DNA of 41,896 nucleotides from positions 1-41,896 of the forward strand of contig JAILDA010000021.1 in NCBI GenBank assembly GCA_024689865.1, written 5' to 3'. Origin of the DNA: Clostridia bacterium (GTDB taxonomy: Bacteria; Bacillota; Clostridia; Peptostreptococcales; Anaerovoracaceae). Both the position numbers and the translations under genes were made by a program. The notes under the pieces are model-generated. The model did not search any database. It was not told where the DNA came from and saw only the letters and a list, made by a program, of their open reading frames with translations. Position 1 is the stretch's first letter. Each line of letters opens with the position of its first letter. Shown here piece by piece: positions 25,215-33,932 of this stretch.

Positions 25215-25328
25215 ACGGCCTCCTGGAAAAGCCTTAGAAAAAAGTCTCTTCTACCGCTCCGGAGCGCTTCGAAAACACAAGCCGTACTCCCGCCGGATGA
25301 AGAGTAATATAAACGAACGGCACGGCAA

Positions 25329-25358
25329 TCAAAAACACCGGGCGGTAATACCCGGTGT
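25329..25358 (-). terminator. Rho-independent terminator after pth
   Basis: On the minus strand ACACCGGG-TATTACCG-CCCGGTGT forms an 8-bp stem followed directly by TTTTTGA. It lies 24 bases after the pth stop and marks the end of the gltX-thrC-murC-purR-prs-pth unit. Confidence 0.9.
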
Positions 25359-25381
25359 CTGTACTATGCTGTTTGTCCGGT

Positions 25382-25945
25382 TCAGGGAAGGCCGTTGAAG
25401 CGCTGCATGGCTTCTTCCACACCGTGCTCCACGAATACCGCGCAGGCGTCGGCCGCCCTGAGGCACGCCATGCCAAGCACAGGCCTTTCCTCGTCTGTCC
25501 AGCGGCCTATCACGAAGCGGTCCAGCGGTATGTCCCCGTGCGGACCCAGGCCTATGCGCACCCTTGCGAAGTCGTCCTTCTGGAGCTGATAGATGACGGA
25601 TCTCATGCCGTTGTGGGTGCCGGCGCTTCCTCCTCGCCTTACGCGGGTGCGGCCGAGCGGCAGATCTATGTCGTCGTATACCACCAGCAGCTTGTCCATG
25701 GGGATCTTGAAATAATCCACCAGCGGACGGACCGCCTCGCCGGAAAGGTTCATGTAGGTCTGAGGCTTTACGAGCAACACCTTTTCTCCCCCGATCGTCC
25801 CTTCGCCGTACAGGGCTTTGAATTTCAGCTTGTTCAGGGGTATGTTAAACTTGTCCGACAGAATGTCTATCGTGACGAAGCCCATGTTATGCCTTGTTTT
25901 CTCGTAAAGTCTGCCCGGATTGCCCAGGCCGCAGATCATGTACAT
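25382..25945 (-). CDS. pth: Peptidyl-tRNA hydrolase
   Basis: Releases peptides from tRNAs dropped by the ribosome. The 187-aa protein shows the family active site: GLGNPG near the start, the catalytic histidine in KTRHNMGF, and the aspartate in VVYDDIDLPLG, followed by GSAGTHNGMRSV. Length is normal. GGAG lies just upstream of the chosen ATG; an alternative ATG two codons further in is possible. It is the last gene of its unit, 75 bp behind prs (a common prs-pth order in Firmicutes), and a strong terminator follows. Confidence 0.97.
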   Translation of the reverse strand: MYMICGLGNPGRLYEKTRHNMGFVTIDILSDKFNIPLNKLKFKALYGEGTIGGEKVLLVKPQTYMNLSGEAVRPLVDYFKIPMDKLLVVYDDIDLPLGRTRVRRGGSAGTHNGMRSVIYQLQKDDFARVRIGLGPHGDIPLDRFVIGRWTDEERPVLGMACLRAADACAVFVEHGVEEAMQRFNGLP

Positions 25946-26020
25946 GCCTACTCCGTGATCGGGATGCCATTCTATTGCGCAGTGCGGTTTACCTGACGGT
26001 TGCCTTTACGCAGCCTGATA

Positions 26021-26971
26021 TTACTTGTTGAACAGAGCGCTTACAGGCTCGTTGCTGAACACCCTTCTTATCGCTTCCGCAAACAGCGGGGCTACGGAAA
26101 GAACGGTGAACTTGTCCAGATTCTTGTCCTCGGGGATCTCTATGGTGTTCAGGAATACCATCTCCTCTATCGCGGAAGCCTGGATCCTTTCCAGGGCCGG
26201 TCCGGACAGTACGCCGTGGGTTGCGCAGGCCTTTACGCTGCGGGCTCCGCGCTCCTTAAGAGCGTTGGCCGCGTTGCAGATGGTGCCGGCGGTATCCACC
26301 ATGTCGTCCACCAGTATGCAGTCCTTGCCCTCTATGTCGCCTATGATGTTCATGATCTCGGAGACGTTGGGTCTGGGACGGCGCTTATCTATGATCGCGA
26401 TGGGAACTCCCAGAGGCTGGGCCATGTCCCTGGCGCGCTTTACGGAGCCGTGGTCCGGAGATACGACTACCAGATTGCCGGTGTCGTGGCCCCTGAAATA
26501 TTCGGTAAGTATCGGAGAGCCCAGAAGATGATCGGTGGGGATGTTGAAGAAGCCCTGGATCTGAGAAGCGTGCAGGTCCATGGTTATTACCCTGTTGATG
26601 CCCGCGATCTGGATGATGTCCGCTACAAGCCTTGCCGTGATGGGGTCTCTGGCTTTTGCGGTACGGTCCTGTCTGCCGTAGCCGTAGTAAGGGATGACCG
26701 CGTTGATCCTGCCTGCGGAAGCGCGCTTCATAGCGTCGGCCATTATGCAGAGCTCCATCAGGTTGTCGTTTACGGGGTCGGACGTGGACTGGATAATGTA
26801 GCAGTCCTTTCCTCTTACGCTCTCGTTGATGTTGATGGCTATCTCACCGTCGGAGAACTTCTTTACCGTGGCGTCGCCGAGCGGTTTGCCCAGCTGCTCG
26901 GATATCTCGGCGGCCAGAGTCCTGTTTCCGTTGCAAGTGAAGATCGCGTACTCCTTAAAATTTCCAATCAT
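26021..26971 (-). CDS. prs: Ribose-phosphate pyrophosphokinase
   Basis: Makes PRPP from ribose 5-phosphate and ATP for purine, pyrimidine, NAD, His and Trp synthesis. The 316-aa class I enzyme shows the N-terminal [10 protein letters not shown], the metal-binding [11 protein letters not shown], the catalytic flexible-loop [12 protein letters not shown] with KRRPRPN, and the PRPP-binding [19 protein letters not shown] precedes the ATG. It directly follows purR, whose repressor is itself antagonised by PRPP in B. subtilis, so product and regulator are encoded side by side. Confidence 0.98.
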   Translation of the reverse strand: MIGNFKEYAIFTCNGNRTLAAEISEQLGKPLGDATVKKFSDGEIAININESVRGKDCYIIQSTSDPVNDNLMELCIMADAMKRASAGRINAVIPYYGYGRQDRTAKARDPITARLVADIIQIAGINRVITMDLHASQIQGFFNIPTDHLLGSPILTEYFRGHDTGNLVVVSPDHGSVKRARDMAQPLGVPIAIIDKRRPRPNVSEIMNIIGDIEGKDCILVDDMVDTAGTICNAANALKERGARSVKACATHGVLSGPALERIQASAIEEMVFLNTIEIPEDKNLDKFTVLSVAPLFAEAIRRVFSNEPVSALFNK

Positions 26972-27012
26972 TTCTTTTGCCTCTCAATAACTGCTATCTA
27001 TGTAATATAAAA

Positions 27013-27816
27013 TTATATTATCAGTTCCGGGTTGACGGAGACCTTGCAGACATCCCCTCCGTCATCGTAATGGAAGATGGGGAAATAGCTTCCTATCTTC
27101 TTCTGCTCGTCCTTGCCGGCCACGATCACCACGCCCACTCCTACGGTCCTTGCATCGAACTCCGCAAGCATGTCCTGCATGCCTTTTACGGAACCGCCGC
27201 CGCGCATGAAGTCGTCTATGATTATCGCCCTGCAGCCGGGCTTTATGGCCCTCTTGGAAAGGCTCATCTTCTGTATCCTGTCCGCGGAACCGGAGAAGAA
27301 GTTGATGCTTATGGTAGATCCGTCGGACACCTTGGCTTCTCTTCTTACTACTACCAGGGGCAGGTTGAGGAACCTGGCTGTCATCATGGCAACGCCTATG
27401 CCCTTGGTCTCTACGGTAACTACAGCGTCCGCCTCCGTGGCCGCGAAATGCCTTGCGAACACTCTTGCGGCGAGCGTTACGAACACAGGGTCCGACATAA
27501 GATCCGTGGTATAGATGAACCCGCTGCCTATGCTTCTGTCCGGCTGGGCAAGCATGTTCCCGAAGCGCTTAAGCTCCTCGGAAGACTCTTCCTTGCTGAT
27601 GTACGGAACATAGCGCACTCCGCCCTTTGCTCCCGCAGTGGTCTCCACGTAGCCAAGGCCTGCGTCCTCCACGGCCTGCCTTACTATCTGAAGATCCTCG
27701 GAAACGCTGGATTTAGCGCATCCGAAACGATCCGCAAAGTAAGCCAGCGGATAATCCTTGTTGGGATTCTCCGTAAGGATCTGCGTTATTATGCATGCCC
27801 TCTGAGCTCTCTTCAA
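27013..27816 (-). CDS. purR: Pur operon repressor PurR
   Basis: DNA-binding repressor of purine genes of the Gram-positive type: an N-terminal winged helix (about residues 1-70, ACIITQILTENPNKDYPL) and a phosphoribosyltransferase-like effector domain with the PRPP-binding AIIIDDFMRGGGSV. PRPP binding relieves repression in the characterised B. subtilis protein. The 267 aa are typical. The start codon is TTG at 27816, overlapping the murC stop (TTGA), with AAGGAG correctly spaced upstream. The ORF track writes M for this codon. It is translationally coupled to murC and precedes prs. Confidence 0.96.
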   Translation of the reverse strand: MKRAQRACIITQILTENPNKDYPLAYFADRFGCAKSSVSEDLQIVRQAVEDAGLGYVETTAGAKGGVRYVPYISKEESSEELKRFGNMLAQPDRSIGSGFIYTTDLMSDPVFVTLAARVFARHFAATEADAVVTVETKGIGVAMMTARFLNLPLVVVRREAKVSDGSTISINFFSGSADRIQKMSLSKRAIKPGCRAIIIDDFMRGGGSVKGMQDMLAEFDARTVGVGVVIVAGKDEQKKIGSYFPIFHYDDGGDVCKVSVNPELII

Positions 27817-29201
27817 GCCTTTTCTCCTTTGCCCAGGATCATCTCGCCTACGCGGTAGATGTCGCCCGCGCCCATGGTTATTACAACGTCGCCCGCCTTT
27901 GCGTTGGCCAGAACGTAGTCTGCCATGTCTTTAAAGTTGTCTATGAACCTTACGTCCTTGTCCGGGTGGCGCTTCTTTATGTCCTCCATAAGGGCCGCGG
28001 ACGAAAGCTTGTATATGTTCTTTTCCCTTGCAGCGTAGATCTCCGCAAGGCATACTATGTCCGCGTCCTTGAAAGCATCCGCGAACTGATCCATCAGGGC
28101 CAGCGTCCTTGTGTAAGTATGGGGCTGGAACAGGCACCACACGCGCTCGTGATCCAGCTTCTGAGCCGCCGCCAGGGTAGCCATTATCTCCGTAGGATGG
28201 TGAGCGTAGTCGTCCACTACGGTAAAACCGTTGATGCGGCCCATTATGTCGAAACGCCTCTGGGTCCCCTTGAACGCCAGAAGAGTGTTCTTTATTACGT
28301 CCAGATCAGTTACGCCCAGAGTGAACGCCGCGGCTATGGCAGCAAGGCTGTTTGCAACGTTGTGCTCGCCGGGAACGGAGAGCGATATCCTGTCTACGAA
28401 GCCTTCTCTGGTGTACAGGTCGTACGAGGGATGGCCCATGGCGTCGAACGAGATGTTCTTGGCGTAGAAGTCGCTGCCCTCGCTGAATCCGAAGGTCTTA
28501 ACAGCGCAGTCCAGATCCGCGGTGGCCGCCTTTACGAAGGGGTTGGCGTCGTAAGCGATTATGGTGCCGTCCTTGGGTACCGCCAGAGCGAACTTGCGGA
28601 ACGAGCGGGTTATGTGGTTTATGTCCTTAAAGTAATCCAGATGGTCCGAATCTATGTTGAGTATTATCTCCACCCTGGGGCGCAGCTCCAGGAAGCTGTC
28701 CATGTACTCGCAGGCCTCGGTGATGAAGTAATCCTTGCCGCCTATGCGCACGTTACCGTGGAGCTCGTTGAGTATGCCGCCGACGGTTATGGTAGGATCC
28801 TTGCCCGCGTTCTGCAGGATGAGCGATACCATGGACGTGGTGGTAGTCTTTCCGTGAGTTCCGGAGACCGCTATGGAGTTGGGGTATTCCGCAAGCAGTA
28901 TCCCCAGAGCCTGGGCCCTGGATATTACAGGGATGCCCATCTCCTTAGCCTTGAGTATCTCCGGGTTCTCCATCGATACCGCGTTGGAGTAGACCAGCAG
29001 GTCCGCACCTTCCGCGTTCTTTGCGTCGTGGCCGATGTATACGGTTATCCCCTGTCTGCGCAGGTGATCCGTTACGGTGCTCTCCTTCATGTCGGAGCCG
29101 GAGACTTCCGCTCCGCGGTCCTTCATTATCTCGGCTATGGCGGAGATGCCTATGCCTCCGATCCCCAGGAAATGAATGTGTTTATAGTTCTTAAGATCCA
29201 T
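27813..29201 (-). CDS. murC: UDP-N-acetylmuramate--L-alanine ligase
   Basis: Adds L-alanine to UDP-MurNAc, the first amino acid of the peptidoglycan stem. The 462-aa protein has the N-terminal Rossmann motif HFLGIGGIGISAIAE, the ATP-binding GTHGKTTTTSM, and the Mur ligase signature residues in the central domain (NIDSDHLDYF, HHPTEIMATL). Length is normal. It starts four bases after thrC ends and overlaps purR by four bases, so it sits in the middle of a tight operon. Confidence 0.98.
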   Translation of the reverse strand: MDLKNYKHIHFLGIGGIGISAIAEIMKDRGAEVSGSDMKESTVTDHLRRQGITVYIGHDAKNAEGADLLVYSNAVSMENPEILKAKEMGIPVISRAQALGILLAEYPNSIAVSGTHGKTTTTSMVSLILQNAGKDPTITVGGILNELHGNVRIGGKDYFITEACEYMDSFLELRPRVEIILNIDSDHLDYFKDINHITRSFRKFALAVPKDGTIIAYDANPFVKAATADLDCAVKTFGFSEGSDFYAKNISFDAMGHPSYDLYTREGFVDRISLSVPGEHNVANSLAAIAAAFTLGVTDLDVIKNTLLAFKGTQRRFDIMGRINGFTVVDDYAHHPTEIMATLAAAQKLDHERVWCLFQPHTYTRTLALMDQFADAFKDADIVCLAEIYAAREKNIYKLSSAALMEDIKKRHPDKDVRFIDNFKDMADYVLANAKAGDVVITMGAGDIYRVGEMILGKGEKA

Positions 29202-29205
29202 GGCG

Positions 29206-30687
29206 TTACAGACCCAGCAGCGCCTTTACGCGCGCCTTCATGTCTTCCTTTCGTATAGATTCTTTATGTATTATCTTTCTCTGCTTAAGACCCTTAAGGC
29301 CGTCCGGAACGTGCGCTCCGGTAGCCGCGAAGAGCCTGTCTATCGTTTCGAATGGGTCCGCGCCCTGCCCAATGCCTATGCTTTCGGCAACGACGGCAGC
29401 GAACTTATACGGACTTGCAGTAGATGCTATGAGCGCCGGCGTATCATCGCCGGAAGCTTCCGCGTAATCCTTCCATACCTTGTATCCTACGGCGGTGTGG
29501 GTATCCATAAGGTAACCCTCTTCGTTGTAGAGCTTTCCTATGGTATCCGTTACCTCTTCCTCCGTTGCAAAGCCCGCGGAGAAATACTCATCCAGGCCTT
29601 TCTTTACCGCCTCGCCCACGGTGTACTTCCCGTTTTCCGCAAGCTGATCCATAAGGCTGCGTATCTCCGCAGCGTCCTCGCCCGCCAGATGGAACAGGAG
29701 ACGCTCCAGGTTGCTGGATACCAGTATGTCCATGGAAGGAGCGTTGGTAACGTAGAATTCCCTGTTAGTATCGTAGACTCCGGTATTTATGAAGTCCGTA
29801 AGCACCTTGTTCTTATTGGACGCGCAGATGAAGCGCTTTACCGGAAGGCCCATGCGCATTGCGTAGTACGCGGAAAGTATGTTTCCGAAGTTTCCGGACG
29901 GTACGCATATGTTTACCGGATCTCCGGCCTTTACCGCGCCATTTGCCACGAGCTGCGCGTAGCCCCAGACGTAGTAGACGATCTGAGGGAGCAGCCTGCC
30001 CACGTTCATGGAGTTTGCGGCGCTGAAGGTAAAGCCTCTGGACTCCATCTCCTTAAGAAGCTCCGCGTCCGAAAGGATCTGCTTCTGCGTGGTCTGGGCG
30101 TCATCGAAGTTGCCCAGTATGGAGAAGACGTGCGAATTGGTGCCGTCCGCGGTGCGCATCTGTGCTTCCTGGACCGGACTTACCGCTCCGTCCGGGAAGA
30201 ACACCACTATCTGCGTTCCGGGAACGTTCTCAAAGCCCTTAAGCGCTGCAGTGCCGGTATCTCCGGACGTGGAGACCAGGATGACTACGGTCTTTTCCTC
30301 GCTCTCCTTTTTAATGCTGGCCGTAAGAAGCCTGGGCATCAGCTGCAGAGCCATGTCCTTAAACGCTGCCGTAGGTCCGTGATAGAGCTCCAAAAACCAT
30401 GCTCCGCCGGCTTTTACCACAGGCACGGTCTCCGGCGCGGAATACTTGCCGTCGTACGCTCCGTGTATGCAGTCCGCCAGCTCCTCCGCGGAGAACTCCG
30501 GGAGGTAAGGCGCAAGGACTTCGGCAGCAAGCTCGTCGTAAGACAGCTGCGCCAGCCTGTTCCAGTCCTTATCCAGCTGCGGAAAGCGCTCCGGAACATA
30601 GAGTCCCTTGTCTGCCGCGATGCCCTTTATTATGGCCTGACAGACATTCATTTCCGGGGCCAGACCTCTTGTGCTCTTGTACTTCAT
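29206..30687 (-). CDS. thrC: Threonine synthase
   Basis: PLP enzyme converting O-phosphohomoserine to threonine. The 493-aa protein is of the longer class, with the N-terminal STRGLAPEM and the PLP lysine in PTAAFKDMALQ. The phosphate-binding ILVSTSGDTGTAAL and SGNFGNILSAYYA are also present. An AAAGGA ribosome site precedes the ATG and gltX ends 12 bp upstream. No other threonine-pathway gene (hom, thrB) is in the window, so thrC is here linked to translation and cell-wall genes instead of its own pathway. Confidence 0.97.
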   Translation of the reverse strand: MKYKSTRGLAPEMNVCQAIIKGIAADKGLYVPERFPQLDKDWNRLAQLSYDELAAEVLAPYLPEFSAEELADCIHGAYDGKYSAPETVPVVKAGGAWFLELYHGPTAAFKDMALQLMPRLLTASIKKESEEKTVVILVSTSGDTGTAALKGFENVPGTQIVVFFPDGAVSPVQEAQMRTADGTNSHVFSILGNFDDAQTTQKQILSDAELLKEMESRGFTFSAANSMNVGRLLPQIVYYVWGYAQLVANGAVKAGDPVNICVPSGNFGNILSAYYAMRMGLPVKRFICASNKNKVLTDFINTGVYDTNREFYVTNAPSMDILVSSNLERLLFHLAGEDAAEIRSLMDQLAENGKYTVGEAVKKGLDEYFSAGFATEEEVTDTIGKLYNEEGYLMDTHTAVGYKVWKDYAEASGDDTPALIASTASPYKFAAVVAESIGIGQGADPFETIDRLFAATGAHVPDGLKGLKQRKIIHKESIRKEDMKARVKALLGL

Positions 30688-30699
30688 GAAGGCGTCCTT

Positions 30700-32391
30700 T
30701 CAGGCTTCGGCCGCTTTTGCGATGCGGGCAAGAGTCTTTTCTTTGCCCATTATTTGCTGTATGGTCCAAAGGTCCGGGCTGTTTGCCCTGCCTGTTACGG
30801 CTATCCTTATTACTCCGCTTACGTGGCCTACGTGGCCCTTGTAAGCGTCCGGGTTCTTTTTGTAATCCTTGGGCTTTACCGCGTATCCCATGTCCGCTGT
30901 TATGCCGCGGATCTTCTCGAACCACGCGGAGTTGTCGTCCGCCGGATCGTAGCCTTCCGCATAGCGGCGCAGTATCTCTCTGCGGTCTTCCGCGGAGACC
31001 TCTGCAGGCCACTCCGATTCGTACACAAAGGTCTCGTCGAAGAAGTATTTTATGAACTCGAATATCTGCTGAGCAAAGACCAGATCCTTACGGGGTTTTT
31101 CGCCTCCGCGGTCTATGTCGAAGACCTTAAGGAGCATGTCCTTGTTATCCTTAAGCAGCGCGTACTTGTCCTTATCGAACTCTTCCGCCCAGCCAAGCAT
31201 GAAATCGTATATCTCCGCCGCGCTCTTTCTGGCGAGCACGTCCTTTGAAACGTCGTTAAGCTTGTTGATGTCGAACAGCGTTCCGGAATCGCTCATCTTG
31301 TCCGGCGAGAACGTAAATTCGTTGTAATCCTTGTCCGGGTTGGCTATGCGCCACTCCTCAAAGTCCGAGCAGAGTATGGTCATAAGATACTCGCGGACGG
31401 CCTCCGGGAAATAGCCGAGCTCCTTGTAATACGACAGTCCCAACTCAGGATCCTTGCGTTTTGAAAGCTTGCGCTTCTGACCGGTGGTGTCGTCTATCTT
31501 CATGAGCGACGTGGTGTGGCAGTAGAGCGGGATCTCCCAGCCCATGGCGCCGAACAGCTGCTCGTGTATGGGAAGGCTTGCCATCCATTCTTCGCCGCGG
31601 ACCACTATGTCCGTGTGCATGAAGTGGTCGTCCACTACGTGGGCAAAGTGGTACGTAGGCAGGTCGTTCTTCTTGAGTATTACTACATCCTGGATGTTCT
31701 GCGGCATGGAAAGCTCGCCGCGTATGGCGTCGCGCACGGTAAAGTATTTGGAAGGATCGCCCTCCGAGCGGTAGCGGATAACGTATTCCTGACCCTCAGC
31801 AAGTCTGCGTTCCACTTCTTCCAAAGGCAGATCCCTGTGCTTTGCGTACTCGCCGTAGATGCCCGGATCCAGTTTTGCAGCGGTCTGGGCAGCGCGGATG
31901 TCCGCTATCTCTTCTTCTGTCATGAAGCAGGGATAGGCCTTGCCTTCCGCTACGAGTTTCTTTACGCAGGCCTTGTATATGCTGCTGCGCATACTCTGCC
32001 AGTAGGGTCCGTAAGCGCCGCGCTGAGCCGCGCCTTCCTCGGAAGGAACGGGCTGGCTGCCGGGAGTCCCGGCCTTGCAGGCGCCTTCGTCGAAGTTTAT
32101 TCCAAAGTAACTTAAAACGTCCAGCAGAACGGGTACCGCCCCTTCCACCTCGCGCTTTTCGTCCGTGTCTTCTATTCTGAGGTAGCAGACTCCGCCGCCC
32201 TGATGGGCAAGCCTTTCGTCCACCATCGCTCCGTAAAGGTTGCCCAGATGGATGTAGCCCGTGGGGCTGGGAGCCAGCCTGGTAACGAGCGCTCCTTCCG
32301 GAAGCTGCCTTGCGGGATAAGTTTTTTCGTAATCTTCGGGAGTCTTGTCCACGTCCGGGAACAGAAGCTCCGCCAGTTTTTTATGATCCAT
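30700..32391 (-). CDS. gltX: Glutamate--tRNA ligase
   Basis: Class I synthetase charging tRNA-Glu, and in many Firmicutes also tRNA-Gln for later amidation. The start is placed at 32391 (MDHKKLAELLF, 563 aa) because AGAGG lies seven bases upstream; the ORF-track start six codons earlier has no such site. Motifs: LAPSPTGYIHLGNLYGAM (HIGH) and KRKLSKRKDPE (KMSKS). The protein is longer than the typical bacterial 480-500 aa, with an N-terminal extension of about 40 residues before the catalytic fold. Whether it discriminates Glu from Gln tRNA cannot be told. First gene of the six-gene unit. Confidence 0.95.
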   Translation of the reverse strand: MDHKKLAELLFPDVDKTPEDYEKTYPARQLPEGALVTRLAPSPTGYIHLGNLYGAMVDERLAHQGGGVCYLRIEDTDEKREVEGAVPVLLDVLSYFGINFDEGACKAGTPGSQPVPSEEGAAQRGAYGPYWQSMRSSIYKACVKKLVAEGKAYPCFMTEEEIADIRAAQTAAKLDPGIYGEYAKHRDLPLEEVERRLAEGQEYVIRYRSEGDPSKYFTVRDAIRGELSMPQNIQDVVILKKNDLPTYHFAHVVDDHFMHTDIVVRGEEWMASLPIHEQLFGAMGWEIPLYCHTTSLMKIDDTTGQKRKLSKRKDPELGLSYYKELGYFPEAVREYLMTILCSDFEEWRIANPDKDYNEFTFSPDKMSDSGTLFDINKLNDVSKDVLARKSAAEIYDFMLGWAEEFDKDKYALLKDNKDMLLKVFDIDRGGEKPRKDLVFAQQIFEFIKYFFDETFVYESEWPAEVSAEDRREILRRYAEGYDPADDNSAWFEKIRGITADMGYAVKPKDYKKNPDAYKGHVGHVSGVIRIAVTGRANSPDLWTIQQIMGKEKTLARIAKAAEA

Positions 32392-32437
32392 GTAATACCT
32401 CTGCAGCACCGCTTTTTTATCCGCGATACTACCTTTT

Positions 32438-32446
32438 ATTATAACA
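32438..32446 (-). promoter_or_regulatory. Extended -10 promoter for the gltX operon
   Basis: On the minus strand TGTTATAAT (32446-32438) combines a perfect -10 with the TGn extension. No good -35 is visible at 16-18 bp. The gltX ATG is about 47 bases downstream. There is no T-box leader. Confidence 0.6.
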
Positions 32447-32459
32447 GAAAAACCGTAAC

Positions 32460-33839
32460 TTACACAGTCTTGTTATCCTTAATGAGCCGGGAATTATCCT
32501 TCCACCGACCTGTAAAGTAGAACACTATTCCTACCGCGAAAGGCATGTATCCGGCAAGCGCGTCGCCCAGCCAGAATCCTCTTACGGACATGTTCAGAAG
32601 GAATCCCATCACGTAGGAGAAACCTATCCTCGCCACTATTCCGTCGAACAGCGCAACGATAAGGTTCAGCCTGGAGTTGCCGGAACCGTTGACCAGGGAA
32701 AATCCCACGGATCTCCCTACGCCGCCCATCATGCATATCACCACGGGGACCACAAGGACTCCGGAAATGTCGATGACCGTCATGTCTTTGGTGAAAAGCT
32801 CGAAAACGAATTCCGGGAACAGATATACCATAAGTGATACCGTGCCGCAGATCACCCCGGTTATAAGAAATACCATTCCCATTATCTTAGGCACGCGCTC
32901 GATTTTTTTTGCGCCTATGCACTGCGCCACGCTGGCGCCGCCCGCTGTGGAGAACGAACTTGATATGACGCCCATGAACATGCCGAGTTTGCTGAATATT
33001 CCGTTGAGCGCGCTGTAAGCGTAGCCGCTGCTGTTTATCCAGGCCGCCAGCACCGCCTTGGATACGGTTACGGACGCCATCTGGATGGACATTGGAATTC
33101 CAAGCTTTATGAGCGGTACGAGCTCTTCCTTGTACACCCTGAAACTGCTGAGTTTAAAGTCGAAACCGAAGCTCTCCCTGCGGCGGTAGAGATATGCAAG
33201 CGCCACAAAGAAACTGACGCTCTGACCTATGACTGTGGCAAGTGCCGCGCCGAATGCGGACCAGCGGAACACGGCCACGAAAAGAATGTCAAGAACGGTA
33301 TTCAGAACAGACGCTATCGCAACGAAATACAGGGGCCTTCTGCTGTCGCCCATGCCCCTTAATACTGCGCAGACCATGTTATAGCCCGCTATGAAGAAGA
33401 TCCCGCAGATGCAGGTAAGATAGTAAGTCTTAGCAAGGGGCGCAGCCAGAGGGTCGGCATTGAGCAGCCTGAGGAAAGTGTTGCCGAAGATGAGACAGAT
33501 GGCCAGCATGCATACCGCCATGATTATGGTCACCACGAAGATGGTTCCTATCATCCTTTTGATGGACTCCCGTTTCTGCGCGCCTACAAGCTGAGCAAGG
33601 ATTATCTGCCCGGCAACGGTGAATCCGATAAGAAGGAAGGTCGCAAGCTGAACGATCTCTCCGCCTATGGAAACGGCGGCCATGCCGACTCCGCCTTCGA
33701 CCTGCCCCATTACCATCATGTCCACAAGATTGTAGACGGCCTGGAGCGTGTTGGCCAAAAGGATCGGGGCCGCATAGTTTATGAGTGTTTTTGCTATGCT
33801 GCCCTGAGTCAGGTCTTTTACCATCGTCTTTTCGTTCAT
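32460..33839 (-). CDS. MATE-family efflux transporter (second copy)
   Basis: A membrane transporter of the MATE family (459 aa from the chosen start). The N-terminus MVKDLTQGSIAKTLINYAAPILLANTLQAVYNLVD is typical, and about twelve hydrophobic segments form two similar halves. The true start is at 33839 (MNEKTMVKDL): AGGAAGG (33852-33846) lies six bases upstream. The ORF-track start 11 codons earlier has no ribosome site and falls inside the promoter. The gene stands between two units: a promoter overlapping the upstream terminator, and gltX's own promoter just after its stop. The exported compound is unknown. Confidence 0.92.
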   Translation of the reverse strand: MNEKTMVKDLTQGSIAKTLINYAAPILLANTLQAVYNLVDMMVMGQVEGGVGMAAVSIGGEIVQLATFLLIGFTVAGQIILAQLVGAQKRESIKRMIGTIFVVTIIMAVCMLAICLIFGNTFLRLLNADPLAAPLAKTYYLTCICGIFFIAGYNMVCAVLRGMGDSRRPLYFVAIASVLNTVLDILFVAVFRWSAFGAALATVIGQSVSFFVALAYLYRRRESFGFDFKLSSFRVYKEELVPLIKLGIPMSIQMASVTVSKAVLAAWINSSGYAYSALNGIFSKLGMFMGVISSSFSTAGGASVAQCIGAKKIERVPKIMGMVFLITGVICGTVSLMVYLFPEFVFELFTKDMTVIDISGVLVVPVVICMMGGVGRSVGFSLVNGSGNSRLNLIVALFDGIVARIGFSYVMGFLLNMSVRGFWLGDALAGYMPFAVGIVFYFTGRWKDNSRLIKDNKTV

Positions 33840-33861
33840 CTGACACCTTCCTAACTGGTTC

Positions 33862-33890
33862 ATTATATACAAAAAGCGCTGCTATTTCCA
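33862..33890 (-). promoter_or_regulatory. Promoter for the second MATE gene, overlapping a terminator
   Basis: TGGAAA (33890-33885), a 17-bp spacer and TATAAT (33867-33862). The -35 lies in the loop of the terminator hairpin at 33874-33896 and the -10 follows its T-tract. The predicted leader is under 20 bases. Confidence 0.5.
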
Positions 33891-33896
33891 GCGCTT
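33871..33896 (-). terminator. Rho-independent terminator after the FkbM-type gene
   Basis: On the minus strand AAGCGCTG-GAAATAG-CAGCGCTT forms an 8-bp stem followed by TTTG. It lies 37 bases beyond the methyltransferase stop codon and before the MATE gene. Confidence 0.75.
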
Positions 33897-33932
33897 GATA
33901 AGATATCGTTCGTATTTCACCGATCGATCGGA

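Noticed and set aside
25234-25476. 80-aa minus-strand ORF overlapping the pth end and its terminator
   Set aside because: It is out of frame with pth and crosses the terminator hairpin, with no ribosome site.
29200-31248. 682-aa plus-strand ORF opposite thrC and gltX
   Set aside because: Antisense shadow of two clear genes; no ribosome site or family motif.
32392-32459. T-box leader for gltX
   Set aside because: The leader is under 50 bases and shows only a promoter and ribosome site.
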